A stretch of 64,000 bases of DNA from an uncultured Bacilli bacterium (lineage in GTDB: Bacteria > Bacillota_I > Bacilli_A > RFN20 > CAG-631). Positions 1 to 7,855 of this stretch are shown piece after piece. The notes below the pieces were generated by a model that was not told the DNA's origin, ran no database searches, and worked only from the letters and a program-made list of their open reading frames with translations. Location of the stretch: contig CANQTM010000002.1 in the NCBI GenBank assembly GCA_947626825.1, forward strand, positions 1 to 64,000, in the 5' to 3' direction. Position 1 is the first letter of the stretch. Every line of letters begins with the position of its first letter. The position numbers were made by a program, and so were the translations under genes.

Positions 1-126
1 TTTATAAACACTTCAATTAATAGTGATACTTTTCAAAAAATAAAAGCCCAATTAGGGCTTGCTAATTTAGGCAATACATATCTTTCTATAAAGGATGTTA
101 ATGCCCTTCTACAAACAGAGTTTTAA
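1..126 (+). CDS. C-terminal end of an unidentified protein (5' truncated)
   Basis: The window opens inside an open frame that runs in frame 1 for 41 codons to a TAA at 124-126. The visible tail ends with residues NALLQTEF. It has no membrane segment and I recognise no domain. Roughly 100 bases separate it from the next gene and no hairpin terminator is evident, so it may or may not be co-transcribed with the operon that follows. Low complexity is absent, which favours a real coding end over chance, but the fragment is short. Confidence 0.45.
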   Translation, partial: FINTSINSDTFQKIKAQLGLANLGNTYLSIKDVNALLQTEF

Positions 127-168
127 CACCCCAAATTAACCCGATTTCCTAAATTCAGGTAACATAAC

Positions 169-221
169 TGTCTTTAAAAAATCAACATTTTTAAAATTTG
201 ATGCTAAAAAAAATAAAGACA
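169..221. promoter_or_regulatory. Inverted repeat upstream of the DUF4417/nuclease operon
   Basis: TGTCTTTA at 169-176 is an exact inverse of TAAAGACA at 214-221, with an AT-rich spacer of 37 bases. The right arm lies just before and touches the SD sequence (aggaag, 221-226) of the gene at 234. It could be an operator half-site pair, or an mRNA hairpin that masks the ribosome binding site. An 8-bp match in AT-rich DNA can arise by chance. Confidence 0.3.
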
Positions 222-233
222 GGAAGTGATTAA

Positions 234-920
234 ATGAAAAAAAATTATTTCGATGATGTTGAAGATTCTTTTCAAGCATTTTTGGTGGAAGATGCAAATT
301 TTACAGAAAATGAAGAATATCCAATTATTGAAAGTTGGATGATTCCTGACACCCCACCCAAAAAAATAATGCCTTTTGATAAAGCATTAAATTATCAAGG
401 CGATTTAAGTGAAATATATATTTGCACATATTCTGCTGATCGCACTTTTGAAAGAATTAGAAGAAACCCAAAAAGGTATTTAAGTTTTTTTAAAAAATCT
501 GCTGGGTTAATAGGATTTGATTATAGTATTCATTCTGATATGCCTATTGTAAAGCAAAAGGCTCAAATGAATGATAATTTATCGTTATCATATTATTTTG
601 GGAAACAAGGTAATAAACTTATTCCTAATATTAGATATGGCAATGATGAATCAGCAGATGAATTTTTAAGTGCCATACCAAAACATAAATTAATTGCTAT
701 AGGAACACATGGATTTATTAAAGAAAAATATAAAAAGGCTGAATGGTATTGCTTTTTGGAAAAAATAATTGATACATTAGAACCATTAGGAATAGTTGTT
801 TATGGTAATCTTAATGGTAGTTTGTTTAAAGATTTTGAACAAAAATGTAAATTTTATTATTATGAACCTTGGATCTATTCTGATCGTAAGAAAAGAGAAG
901 GTGATTCAAATGGCAACTAA
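234..920 (+). CDS. DUF4417 family protein
   Basis: A 228-residue soluble protein recognised as DUF4417 by several family-like stretches: PIIESWMIPD (30-39), NPKRYL (78-83), DYSIHSDMP (96-104), IPNIRYG (130-136), AIGTHG (155-160) and VVYG (188-191). The family's biochemical role is unknown to me; members occur in Firmicutes and phage-like accessory loci. It has an AGGAAG SD before ATG 234. Its last 11 bases overlap the start of the next gene (ATG 910), indicating translational coupling, so it probably functions with the nuclease-like protein. No signal peptide or membrane segment is seen. The family call is from memory of the motif pattern, not from a search. Confidence 0.7.
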   Translation: MKKNYFDDVEDSFQAFLVEDANFTENEEYPIIESWMIPDTPPKKIMPFDKALNYQGDLSEIYICTYSADRTFERIRRNPKRYLSFFKKSAGLIGFDYSIHSDMPIVKQKAQMNDNLSLSYYFGKQGNKLIPNIRYGNDESADEFLSAIPKHKLIAIGTHGFIKEKYKKAEWYCFLEKIIDTLEPLGIVVYGNLNGSLFKDFEQKCKFYYYEPWIYSDRKKREGDSNGN

Positions 921-1290
921 AGGTGCAAGTTTTAGATATGGTAATACAAGAGGTGCAAATCATCGTGGAGAAGCGACAAAGGATATAAATTATGCTTGGG
1001 CAAAAGATTTTAATAAGGGTGGATTAAATCGCCATTTTGCAAAACATGCTAAGGAATTCAGATGTTGTACAAAAGGAGAATATGTGGCCAAAGCATTAAG
1101 ATTTGCAAATACCATCGATAGAGTAAATTTCAAAAGTGTTGTTGATATAAATGATACAACATATAAATATAATCCTAAAACTAGAGAGTTGGTTGAAGTA
1201 ACAAAAGATGGATATATTATTTCTTATCGACATTATCGAAAAACCGACTGGTATATAGATAAAAAAGGAGTGAAAAGATGGATAAAATAG
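910..1290 (+). CDS. Small BECR/RelE-like RNase toxin candidate
   Basis: A 126-residue basic protein starting at ATG 910. I chose this start because aagagaaggtg lies just upstream; a longer in-frame start at 796 would sit deep inside the DUF4417 gene. The pattern HFAKHAKEF (42-50), a Tyr/Ala helix (58-66), TYKYNPKTREL (84-94) and GYIISY (101-106) matches the barnase/EndoU/colicin E5/RelE-like (BECR) nuclease domains of polymorphic toxins and phage proteins. In those, a His/Lys cluster starts the domain and two beta strands close it. It has no secretion signal. It overlaps the downstream zinc-domain gene by 13 bases. Alternative: a non-toxic phage structural accessory protein. The RNase role is inferred. 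Confidence 0.55.
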   Translation: MATKGASFRYGNTRGANHRGEATKDINYAWAKDFNKGGLNRHFAKHAKEFRCCTKGEYVAKALRFANTIDRVNFKSVVDINDTTYKYNPKTRELVEVTKDGYIISYRHYRKTDWYIDKKGVKRWIK

Positions 1291-1787
1291 AAAAAAAATT
1301 TAAACCTATGAGTTGTCCTGTTTGTGATGAAATGTATTTTTCTAAACCACATCGTGATACGTATGAAGAAGAATTGCAAGAATATTTAAATGGAGATGTT
1401 CAATGTCGTCATTGTGGTTGGATTTATGATTTATATCAAGCAGAACATCCTGATTCTAAAGAAGGATATAATGAAATGTCTGTAAATGAATATAAGAAAT
1501 GGTTTGGAAATAAACTTAAAGAAAATCCAGATTATGATTATTCAGATGAACATAGACCCGCGCCAGTTCCACACAAATGTCCTGTTTGTGGTGAATATGA
1601 ATTTCCAAACATATTGTCATCTGATATATGTCCTGTTTGTGGCTGGGAAGATATTGGTTATGAAGAAATACCTGATGAAAAGCCAAACGATTATATGATG
1701 TCATTTAACGAAACAGTTGCATGGTTTAAAGAAAAAAGAAAAAAAGATCCTAAATTTAGATGGATTGATCAAAATGATCCTGATTAG
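1278..1787 (+). CDS. Double CPCC-type zinc domain protein, copy 1
   Basis: A 169-residue acidic protein with four CxxC pairs (13-16, 43-46, 101-104, 118-121). They form two tandem Cys_rich_CPCC-like units, each followed by a short helix carrying NEYKKWF or NETVAWF; the gene looks internally duplicated. CPCC proteins are small zinc-binding proteins, and ones next to toxin genes are plausible immunity proteins, but that role here is inference from position. The SD aaaggag sits before ATG 1278 and the start overlaps the nuclease-like gene by 13 bases. From codon 45 to 11 bases past the stop it is base-for-base identical to copy 2. Confidence 0.72.
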   Translation: MDKIEKKFKPMSCPVCDEMYFSKPHRDTYEEELQEYLNGDVQCRHCGWIYDLYQAEHPDSKEGYNEMSVNEYKKWFGNKLKENPDYDYSDEHRPAPVPHKCPVCGEYEFPNILSSDICPVCGWEDIGYEEIPDEKPNDYMMSFNETVAWFKEKRKKDPKFRWIDQNDPD

Positions 1788-1878
1788 AAAATTGATTTGT
1801 TAAATTATTATAGATTTGTAATTATCATTGATAAAATGAAGTTTAAAAGTGTGTTACTGGTAAAAAAGGAGTGAAACA

Positions 1879-2388
1879 ATGGCTAAAATAGAAAAAAAAT
1901 TTAAACCTATGAGTTGTCCTGTTTGTGATGAAATGTATTTTTCAGGGCCGCATCGTGATACGTATGATGAGGATATAGTTGACTATTTAAATGGTGATGT
2001 AAGATGTGACCATTGTGGTTGGATTTATGATTTATATCAAGCAGAACATCCTGATTCTAAAGAAGGATATAATGAAATGTCTGTAAATGAATATAAGAAA
2101 TGGTTTGGAAATAAACTTAAAGAAAATCCAGATTATGATTATTCAGATGAACATAGACCCGCGCCAGTTCCACACAAATGTCCTGTTTGTGGTGAATATG
2201 AATTTCCAAACATATTGTCATCTGATATATGTCCTGTTTGTGGCTGGGAAGATATTGGTTATGAAGAAATACCTGATGAAAAGCCAAACGATTATATGAT
2301 GTCATTTAACGAAACAGTTGCATGGTTTAAAGAAAAAAGAAAAAAAGATCCTAAATTTAGATGGATTGATCAAAATGATCCTGATTAG
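1879..2388 (+). CDS. Double CPCC-type zinc domain protein, copy 2
   Basis: This 169-residue paralogue of the preceding gene keeps all eight cysteines. It differs at only nine residues: 2, 23, 30, 32-35, 42 and 44. All but the first lie between the first and second CxxC pairs. The remaining 125 residues are identical, including all codons. The SD aaaaggagtg is itself part of the duplicated segment. The gene is followed by a good hairpin terminator, so it closes the operon. The pattern suggests a recent duplication in which only one surface of the N-terminal zinc domain has changed, as expected if that surface sets partner specificity. Function is not known. Confidence 0.72.
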   Translation: MAKIEKKFKPMSCPVCDEMYFSGPHRDTYDEDIVDYLNGDVRCDHCGWIYDLYQAEHPDSKEGYNEMSVNEYKKWFGNKLKENPDYDYSDEHRPAPVPHKCPVCGEYEFPNILSSDICPVCGWEDIGYEEIPDEKPNDYMMSFNETVAWFKEKRKKDPKFRWIDQNDPD

Positions 2389-2403
2389 AAAATTGATTTA
2401 AGA

Positions 2404-2433
2404 GTTATCAGTATTTTATTGATAACTTTTTTT
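2404..2433 (+). terminator. Rho-independent terminator of the nuclease/CPCC operon
   Basis: The stem GTTATCA (2404-2410) pairs with TGATAAC (2420-2426), with a 9-base loop and a run of seven T directly after. It lies 15 bases past the stop of CPCC copy 2. Confidence 0.8.
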
Positions 2434-2592
2434 AAAAAAATATGTTAATAATTAAAAAAATAGTGTTTTTTAGAAAAATTTTTTAGAAAATAATTTATAA
2501 AATTTTAAACTATTCAAAATAAAAATATTAAATAGATTATAAATAAACCATTTTATTTCATATTAATATAATTTTTATTTTAAAAAAATAAC

Positions 2593-2621
2593 TTGAAATT
2601 AGTTTATATTCAAGTAATAAT
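2593..2621 (+). promoter_or_regulatory. Candidate sigma-A promoter for the lipoprotein genes
   Basis: TTGAAA (2593-2598), a 17-base spacer and AATAAT (2616-2621) lie 35 bases before the lipoprotein ATG at 2656. CTTGAA/TTCAAG (2592-2597 and 2609-2614) forms a small inverted repeat over the -35 and spacer. The surrounding 150 bases are almost pure A/T, so chance matches are possible. Confidence 0.35.
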
Positions 2622-2655
2622 TAAATTAATATGTTTACAAGGGAGAAACAAACTA

Positions 2656-4071
2656 ATGAAAAAAATTAAAAATGTATTCCTTTTATTAATTATGATTTTG
2701 ACTTTTGCTGCATGTCAAAATAAAACAAGTGCTTCAAATGATGAATTATCAAGTCACGATATAGTAGAACAAAATTATCGAGATTACTTAGATAAAATAA
2801 TAAGTTATGATGATAAAGTAAATGAAGTTATTTTTAGTATTAATAATAATGGTTTAAGTCAAAAAGGAAATTTAACTTTTGGTGCAAACGAAACATTATT
2901 AAAAGCTAAATATCAAGAAGAAAGCGAAGATATTGATGAAGATGGTAATTTAATTGTTAAAGATTACAATAAAGTTGTCTATGCTGGTATAGAAAATGAT
3001 AAAGCTTTTTATGTTAATTATCTTGAAAATAATATAGAAGCAAGTAATAGTATTGGTTATCAAATTAATGATAATGATACAGAAGATGGTAATACTTTAA
3101 CTACTTTAGAAGCCAAAGAACTTTTAAATAATAAAAGTTATTTTCCATTTACTTTAAATTGGTTTGCTGGACAATGTAAAACCTTTTATTTAGATTTTCA
3201 ATTAAAATCAAATTATCGTGAAGAAAGCAATAATGATAATAAAACTATTTATGGTGAAGCAAGTTATGAAATAGTTGGTGATGAAGGATTTGTATATACA
3301 TATTTAGCTACGTTAGAATTAGATAAAAATGGTGCTTTAAAGCATGGAGTGTTCGAAAATTATCAATATAATTATAATGATTATTATCAAAACGAAAATA
3401 AAGAACCATATTATTCATATATTGCCGAAGTTAATTTAAGTTATAATGATAAAACAGATTTTGATTTTGATTATCAACAATATTTTATATCTAATATTAA
3501 AGATGTTGCATTTAGATCAGATACTTCATCTAAAGTTAATCAAGTTTGTTTAAGAGAAATAGTTATGTTTGATATATTAGATTATGAAACAACTTCTGCT
3601 TTAGATCAATTGAATTATTATATTAAAAATGTGGAAGATCCAACAATTATCGCTTATGAAAATAATCATTATGTTGCTAAAAAAGTAGGAAAAACAAAAA
3701 TAACTATTGGCAATGTTTATAATGATGTTAGTTTTACTTCGGAAATAACTGTTGTTCATCCTGATTTGGTGGGTTTTAATGCTTATACAAGTAATCACAC
3801 AACTACTATTGTTAAAAAAATTGGTGAAAGTGATTATGTTGAAGTAGCTTTTTCTCCAGAAGGTGCAGCCCATGATGTTGAATGTAAAGTAGATAATAGT
3901 ACAAAAGATTATGTAAAATTATCACCACAAAGAGAAGTAGAAAGAAATGGTTTTGTTTATATTGTTTTTGATTTTGAATGTTTAAAAGTAGGAAGTGCTA
4001 AAATTAAAGTTACACCATTAGAAGCACCAACATTTGTAATTGAAATTACAGTAATCATCGTAGAATCATAA
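2656..4071 (+). CDS. Lipoprotein with Ig-like C-terminal region
   Basis: A 471-residue exported lipoprotein. I start at ATG 2656 because it has the SD aaggga at 2639-2644 and gives a clean signal with lipobox FAAC (Cys20); an in-frame start at 2593 adds 21 residues before the signal and has no SD. The body is Asn/Asp/Tyr-rich with beta-strand periodicity. The last ~150 residues (KKVGKTKITIGNV, then CLKVGSAKIKVTP) resemble bacterial Ig-like (BIG2) domains. It is followed after 13 bases by a second lipoprotein, suggesting one transcript. No enzymatic motif is seen. Role: surface protein of unknown function, probably related to the neighbouring lipoproteins. Confidence 0.75.
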   Translation: MKKIKNVFLLLIMILTFAACQNKTSASNDELSSHDIVEQNYRDYLDKIISYDDKVNEVIFSINNNGLSQKGNLTFGANETLLKAKYQEESEDIDEDGNLIVKDYNKVVYAGIENDKAFYVNYLENNIEASNSIGYQINDNDTEDGNTLTTLEAKELLNNKSYFPFTLNWFAGQCKTFYLDFQLKSNYREESNNDNKTIYGEASYEIVGDEGFVYTYLATLELDKNGALKHGVFENYQYNYNDYYQNENKEPYYSYIAEVNLSYNDKTDFDFDYQQYFISNIKDVAFRSDTSSKVNQVCLREIVMFDILDYETTSALDQLNYYIKNVEDPTIIAYENNHYVAKKVGKTKITIGNVYNDVSFTSEITVVHPDLVGFNAYTSNHTTTIVKKIGESDYVEVAFSPEGAAHDVECKVDNSTKDYVKLSPQREVERNGFVYIVFDFECLKVGSAKIKVTPLEAPTFVIEITVIIVES

Positions 4072-4084
4072 TGGAGATTAGTTT

Positions 4085-5368
4085 ATGAAAATAAAGTATC
4101 TTATCTTAAGTATATTATTTTTATCAGCTTGTCAAAATAACCAAACAAGTAATAGTGTTTTAGACTCTACTTTTTCTAATACTAGTAATAGTAATATCGA
4201 ATTAACAAATGCAATGATCCAAGAATTACAAAATAATCTTTATTTAGAAGGACATGGTAGTTTTGAATATGTATCTTTAGATTATCAAGATGATAATTAT
4301 ACTAGTGATATTCAGGTTTGTTTTAATGATGATAGTTTTATAAGTAATGAAAAAACTAGCAATAATGTTATTTATAGTTCAAAAATAATAAAAAGAAACA
4401 ACCAACCATATACTTATTTTATCAATGAAAATAATGAAATTTCTTATTTAAGAGCTGAAAATGCTTCCAAACAAGCAAGTTGGGATGATTTTTCTAATCC
4501 TTTCAAGAAACTAACAGTGGATAATTTTGTTAAAACAAATAATGATAACGAATATATGATAAAAAATTCAAAAACGACAAATGATGTTGCTAAAGTTATT
4601 TCAGGTTATCCTATTACTTTTAAAACTTTTAAAATCCTTCTTGATGATTCAAAAATAAAACAAATAATTATTTCGGGTCAAGGACAAGATAGTTATTTTG
4701 TTGATTTAAATATGAATTTTGTTTTTGAAATAAAAGATTTAAATAAAATAAATCCAAAACCAGAAACATATACAAGAACGCCTATGCATGATAAATTAGA
4801 TGAAGCATTCGATAATACATTAAATTGTACATTTACTATCATACATAAAGATCATCACGAAATATATGGAGATACAATATATAGATATTATTTTACAGAA
4901 AGTGCTATATATTGTGATAGACCTGAAATTGGTGATGAAACATACCCATTTGGTTATGTAGCTTTAGCAGATGGTGTTTATAAATTTTCAAATACTAAAG
5001 CTGAAGGATTAGTGAAAGAATATAAAGTTGGCGAATCAATATTTGATTTTTATCCAAAATTTAAAAATTTTAATAGCACTATTGTTAAACCAATAGATGA
5101 AAATAATTTTGTAAATTATGATTCAGATAATGCCTCTATTATTGGCAAATATATTGCTGAAAATAGTGAAGAAACGATTTTTTCTAAAGCAGCAAATGAA
5201 TTAAGTATTCAATTAAGTGAACAAAAAATATCTAAAATAACTTATTATTATAGTTTGCTTGGTGGTTTTACAACAGGAGAAGTTACTATGGATTTTGTTA
5301 ATTATAATAAAACAACAATCCCATTAAATTTTAAAGCTATGAAAGATCGTAATAGCATATTAGATTAA
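4085..5368 (+). CDS. Lipoprotein of unknown function
   Basis: A 427-residue protein with a short signal and lipobox LSAC (Cys16), then a Ser/Asn-rich linker (about 17-38) and an Asn/Asp/Tyr-rich beta-strand body. The SD ggaga lies before ATG 4085. The stretch around residues 250-340, with alternating YRYYF, AIYC, GYVALADGVYKF and IFDFYPKF, resembles a repeated motif seen in the lipoproteins downstream (for example GYVxxxxKVxPF). This supports one expanded family. No catalytic motif is recognised. It ends at a strong terminator, so 2656-5368 is probably a two-gene operon. Confidence 0.7.
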   Translation: MKIKYLILSILFLSACQNNQTSNSVLDSTFSNTSNSNIELTNAMIQELQNNLYLEGHGSFEYVSLDYQDDNYTSDIQVCFNDDSFISNEKTSNNVIYSSKIIKRNNQPYTYFINENNEISYLRAENASKQASWDDFSNPFKKLTVDNFVKTNNDNEYMIKNSKTTNDVAKVISGYPITFKTFKILLDDSKIKQIIISGQGQDSYFVDLNMNFVFEIKDLNKINPKPETYTRTPMHDKLDEAFDNTLNCTFTIIHKDHHEIYGDTIYRYYFTESAIYCDRPEIGDETYPFGYVALADGVYKFSNTKAEGLVKEYKVGESIFDFYPKFKNFNSTIVKPIDENNFVNYDSDNASIIGKYIAENSEETIFSKAANELSIQLSEQKISKITYYYSLLGGFTTGEVTMDFVNYNKTTIPLNFKAMKDRNSILD

Positions 5369-5375
5369 ATATTAA

Positions 5376-5412
5376 AAAAGCATTAAATGTTTAAAGACAA
5401 ATAATGCTTTTT
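5376..5412 (+). terminator. Rho-independent terminator
   Basis: AAAAGCATTA (5376-5385) pairs exactly with TAATGCTTTT (5402-5411), with a 16-base loop and T-rich end. It is 8 bases after the lipoprotein stop codon and separates two lipoprotein operons. Confidence 0.75.
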
Positions 5413-5543
5413 AAATGCTTATAATTAGTGTAATCGCTTATTTATAATTCTATCATAGCCCCATTGCTCAATAAATAAAAATATGTGTGGCATAATAAAA
5501 GAATTTATGGTAGAATTGTTCTGATAGCGTTAGGAGGTATTGC

Positions 5544-7832
5544 ATGCAAAAGAAAATAATAATGCTTTCTTTATTACTCCTTTTGGCCGGGTGTAATAAT
5601 GTTAGTAATTCATTAAGTAATAACGAATCTACGAACGGAAATTTAAATTCATCGCCAGCAAATAGTAGTACACCAAGCAGTTCAAGTACTTCAACAAGTA
5701 GTAATCCTTCAAGTGGAAATTCGTCAACATCATCACAAACAGTATCAAAAAGACAACAAATAATTAATACTTTAAATCAATTAATTGATAGTGATAGTTA
5801 TGCAGTTATGGTTGATGATGATATTGATATTTTTACAAAAGATTATATTGTAAAAAATTCAAGTCAAGAAGGATATGTTAAATTAAAAGCTTTAAATTCA
5901 AAAAGCAATCAACAAATATACAAATTTGATATTGTTGATAATGTAGTTAATTTAAAGCATGCTGTTATTGAATATTCAGAAAACACAAAGAAAATAGTTG
6001 ATTCTATGGATGATTTAGCACCATTTTCACTATTAAGTAAAAGTACAATTACATCAGCAATGATTGAACAAAATACAGACGGATATTTTACGTCTAATCA
6101 AAATATTATTATGTGTCTTGCTAAGGTTTTAGGATATGAAGATTATGCTGATCAAGTAGATTTTCCTAGTGCAAGATTAGAAATTGAAGATGGCAATTTG
6201 AAATTTACTTTACAAACTACACCAGATTATATGGTTTTAGAAGATTTTGCTAGTGGCACATTTGTAGATATCAATAATGCTTCAAGTCCTTTGCTTGAAC
6301 AATATATTCAAGATTTTTCTTTTAAATATTTTTTAAGTGATGAAATGATAGCTCCTTTAACTAATGATGGCGTTTCTTTTTCAAGTAAAATAGAAACTCA
6401 TTATTATGGTGAATCAGATTTTGATATTATTGGAACAAGTTTAGTTGATGTTTCTTCAAAATGCCTTAGTGTAGAAATCAATGATTTTGGCGATTCTTCA
6501 ACTTCAAGTTTGTATTTAGTACCAGAAGATGAAATGGCTTCAAAAGTATATGTAAATGGTAAAAATGAATTATCGTATGAAAAAACTAATACAAAATGGC
6601 AAGATGTTGCTTTTCCAAACAAATTCTTTTTAGCTAATGAATTTTGTTTGATAAGTAGTAATACTTATCGTTATTTTGGTAATAATCCAAACGAATTATT
6701 TGATGCTACAACTTATGTTATATTAAATGAAATTGAATCAATTGATATAACACTTAATAAAAATGTTGCAAGTAAAATAACATTTACATTTAAACCATCA
6801 CAAGATTTAATGGGTGCTTCATTTTATTATCGAGTAAGTACAAGTATTGAAAAATATGTTGCTCCATCATTACCAGAACTTGCTAAAGCTAATGAAGATA
6901 CACCAATTATTAAAGAAAGTTTTGATAAATTAAATGGTCAAACAAGTTTTACTATAAAATCTTATGATATAAGGCAAACAGATATATATACAATAACAAA
7001 AATTACTAATAATGCAATTTTAAAAGAAGAATATAGTCCTAAACCAGGCTCATTAGAAGAAATTAATGTTAAAAGAACAGGATATGCATTAACAAATTCA
7101 AATAAAGTGTTACCATTTGTTGTATCATCTAATAATGAAGTTAGAGTAACTGGTGCTGCTATTGATAAAACTATAGCTGAACTTATTGGTTTTGATGTTG
7201 CACCAGAACTATTTATTAATCATAAAGATGAAAAATATTTTTCATTAGGAAGAGAAATTTATGATTTAGATAAACATATTTTTGGTGGCAATAATTTAAG
7301 TAATTATAAATATGATACTTTAGTTATGAATTATGATGATGAAGGCTTCATTAGAACTATTAAATATGGATATTCTATAAATAATGGTTTAATTACTGGA
7401 ACTGAACAAGTTGAAATTTATGACTATAATAATACAACAATTGAAGACGAAATTGTTGAACAATTTGCTACTTTAGCTGATTTTGCATTACCACAAACAT
7501 GGGAAAGTGAAACCAATGTTTGGGATGTACTTGTAGAAGCATTTGGCGAAGATGTTGCAAGATTAGTTCCATATTTATATGACGAAACATTAGCTTTAAA
7601 ATGGAGTGCTTTTTATACATCAACGATGTTTTGTATTAATGTTGAAGAATTAGGCTTAAAAGAAGATCCAACTAATTATATTGAAAGATATATAGAATTA
7701 TTAAGAAATTCTAATGGCTTTATTGAAGATATAGATGCTTTTGGAAATACAATATTTGTTTATGGTGATATATTACAAATTAAAGTAGGATATTCACCAA
7801 ATAATGGTATTTACATATCTGTTCCAAAATAA
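5544..7832 (+). CDS. Large lipoprotein, paralogue of the next gene
   Basis: A 762-residue lipoprotein with lipobox LAGC (Cys17) and a Ser/Thr/Asn/Pro linker (about 18-70) that would hold the domain away from the membrane. The SD aggaggt (5532-5538) is near-perfect, one of the best in the window. Motifs shared with the next protein, in the same order, include a FTSNQNIIMCLAKVLGYEDYA-like segment, LEDFASGTF, an IIGTSLVDV repeat, YRYFG, and a second half beginning ESFDKLNGQTSF. Two halves that each start with a strand-rich segment suggest internal duplication. It is the first gene after a terminator and probably leads a three-gene operon (5544-12357). Function unknown. Confidence 0.72.
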   Translation: MQKKIIMLSLLLLLAGCNNVSNSLSNNESTNGNLNSSPANSSTPSSSSTSTSSNPSSGNSSTSSQTVSKRQQIINTLNQLIDSDSYAVMVDDDIDIFTKDYIVKNSSQEGYVKLKALNSKSNQQIYKFDIVDNVVNLKHAVIEYSENTKKIVDSMDDLAPFSLLSKSTITSAMIEQNTDGYFTSNQNIIMCLAKVLGYEDYADQVDFPSARLEIEDGNLKFTLQTTPDYMVLEDFASGTFVDINNASSPLLEQYIQDFSFKYFLSDEMIAPLTNDGVSFSSKIETHYYGESDFDIIGTSLVDVSSKCLSVEINDFGDSSTSSLYLVPEDEMASKVYVNGKNELSYEKTNTKWQDVAFPNKFFLANEFCLISSNTYRYFGNNPNELFDATTYVILNEIESIDITLNKNVASKITFTFKPSQDLMGASFYYRVSTSIEKYVAPSLPELAKANEDTPIIKESFDKLNGQTSFTIKSYDIRQTDIYTITKITNNAILKEEYSPKPGSLEEINVKRTGYALTNSNKVLPFVVSSNNEVRVTGAAIDKTIAELIGFDVAPELFINHKDEKYFSLGREIYDLDKHIFGGNNLSNYKYDTLVMNYDDEGFIRTIKYGYSINNGLITGTEQVEIYDYNNTTIEDEIVEQFATLADFALPQTWESETNVWDVLVEAFGEDVARLVPYLYDETLALKWSAFYTSTMFCINVEELGLKEDPTNYIERYIELLRNSNGFIEDIDAFGNTIFVYGDILQIKVGYSPNNGIYISVPK

Positions 7833-7855
7833 AAAAGTTGAGGGAGAAAATAAAA

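Larger units (their letters stand above)
1261..2399 (+). repeat. Direct repeat pair (1261-1798 and 1862-2399)
   Basis: Two 538-base copies lie at an offset of exactly 601 bases and span SD, gene and 11 bases of 3' flank. Bases 1410-1798 and 2011-2399 (389 bases) are identical. Upstream, the block 1344-1409 versus 1945-2010 carries most of the substitutions, including several synonymous ones. The 63-base spacer 1799-1861 is unique. The sharp border between a divergent block and perfect identity suggests gene conversion or cassette exchange. Confidence 0.9.

Noticed and set aside
1261..2399. Insertion sequence carrying the duplicated CPCC gene
   Set aside because: There is no transposase, no terminal inverted repeats and no target duplication; a simple tandem duplication explains the repeat.
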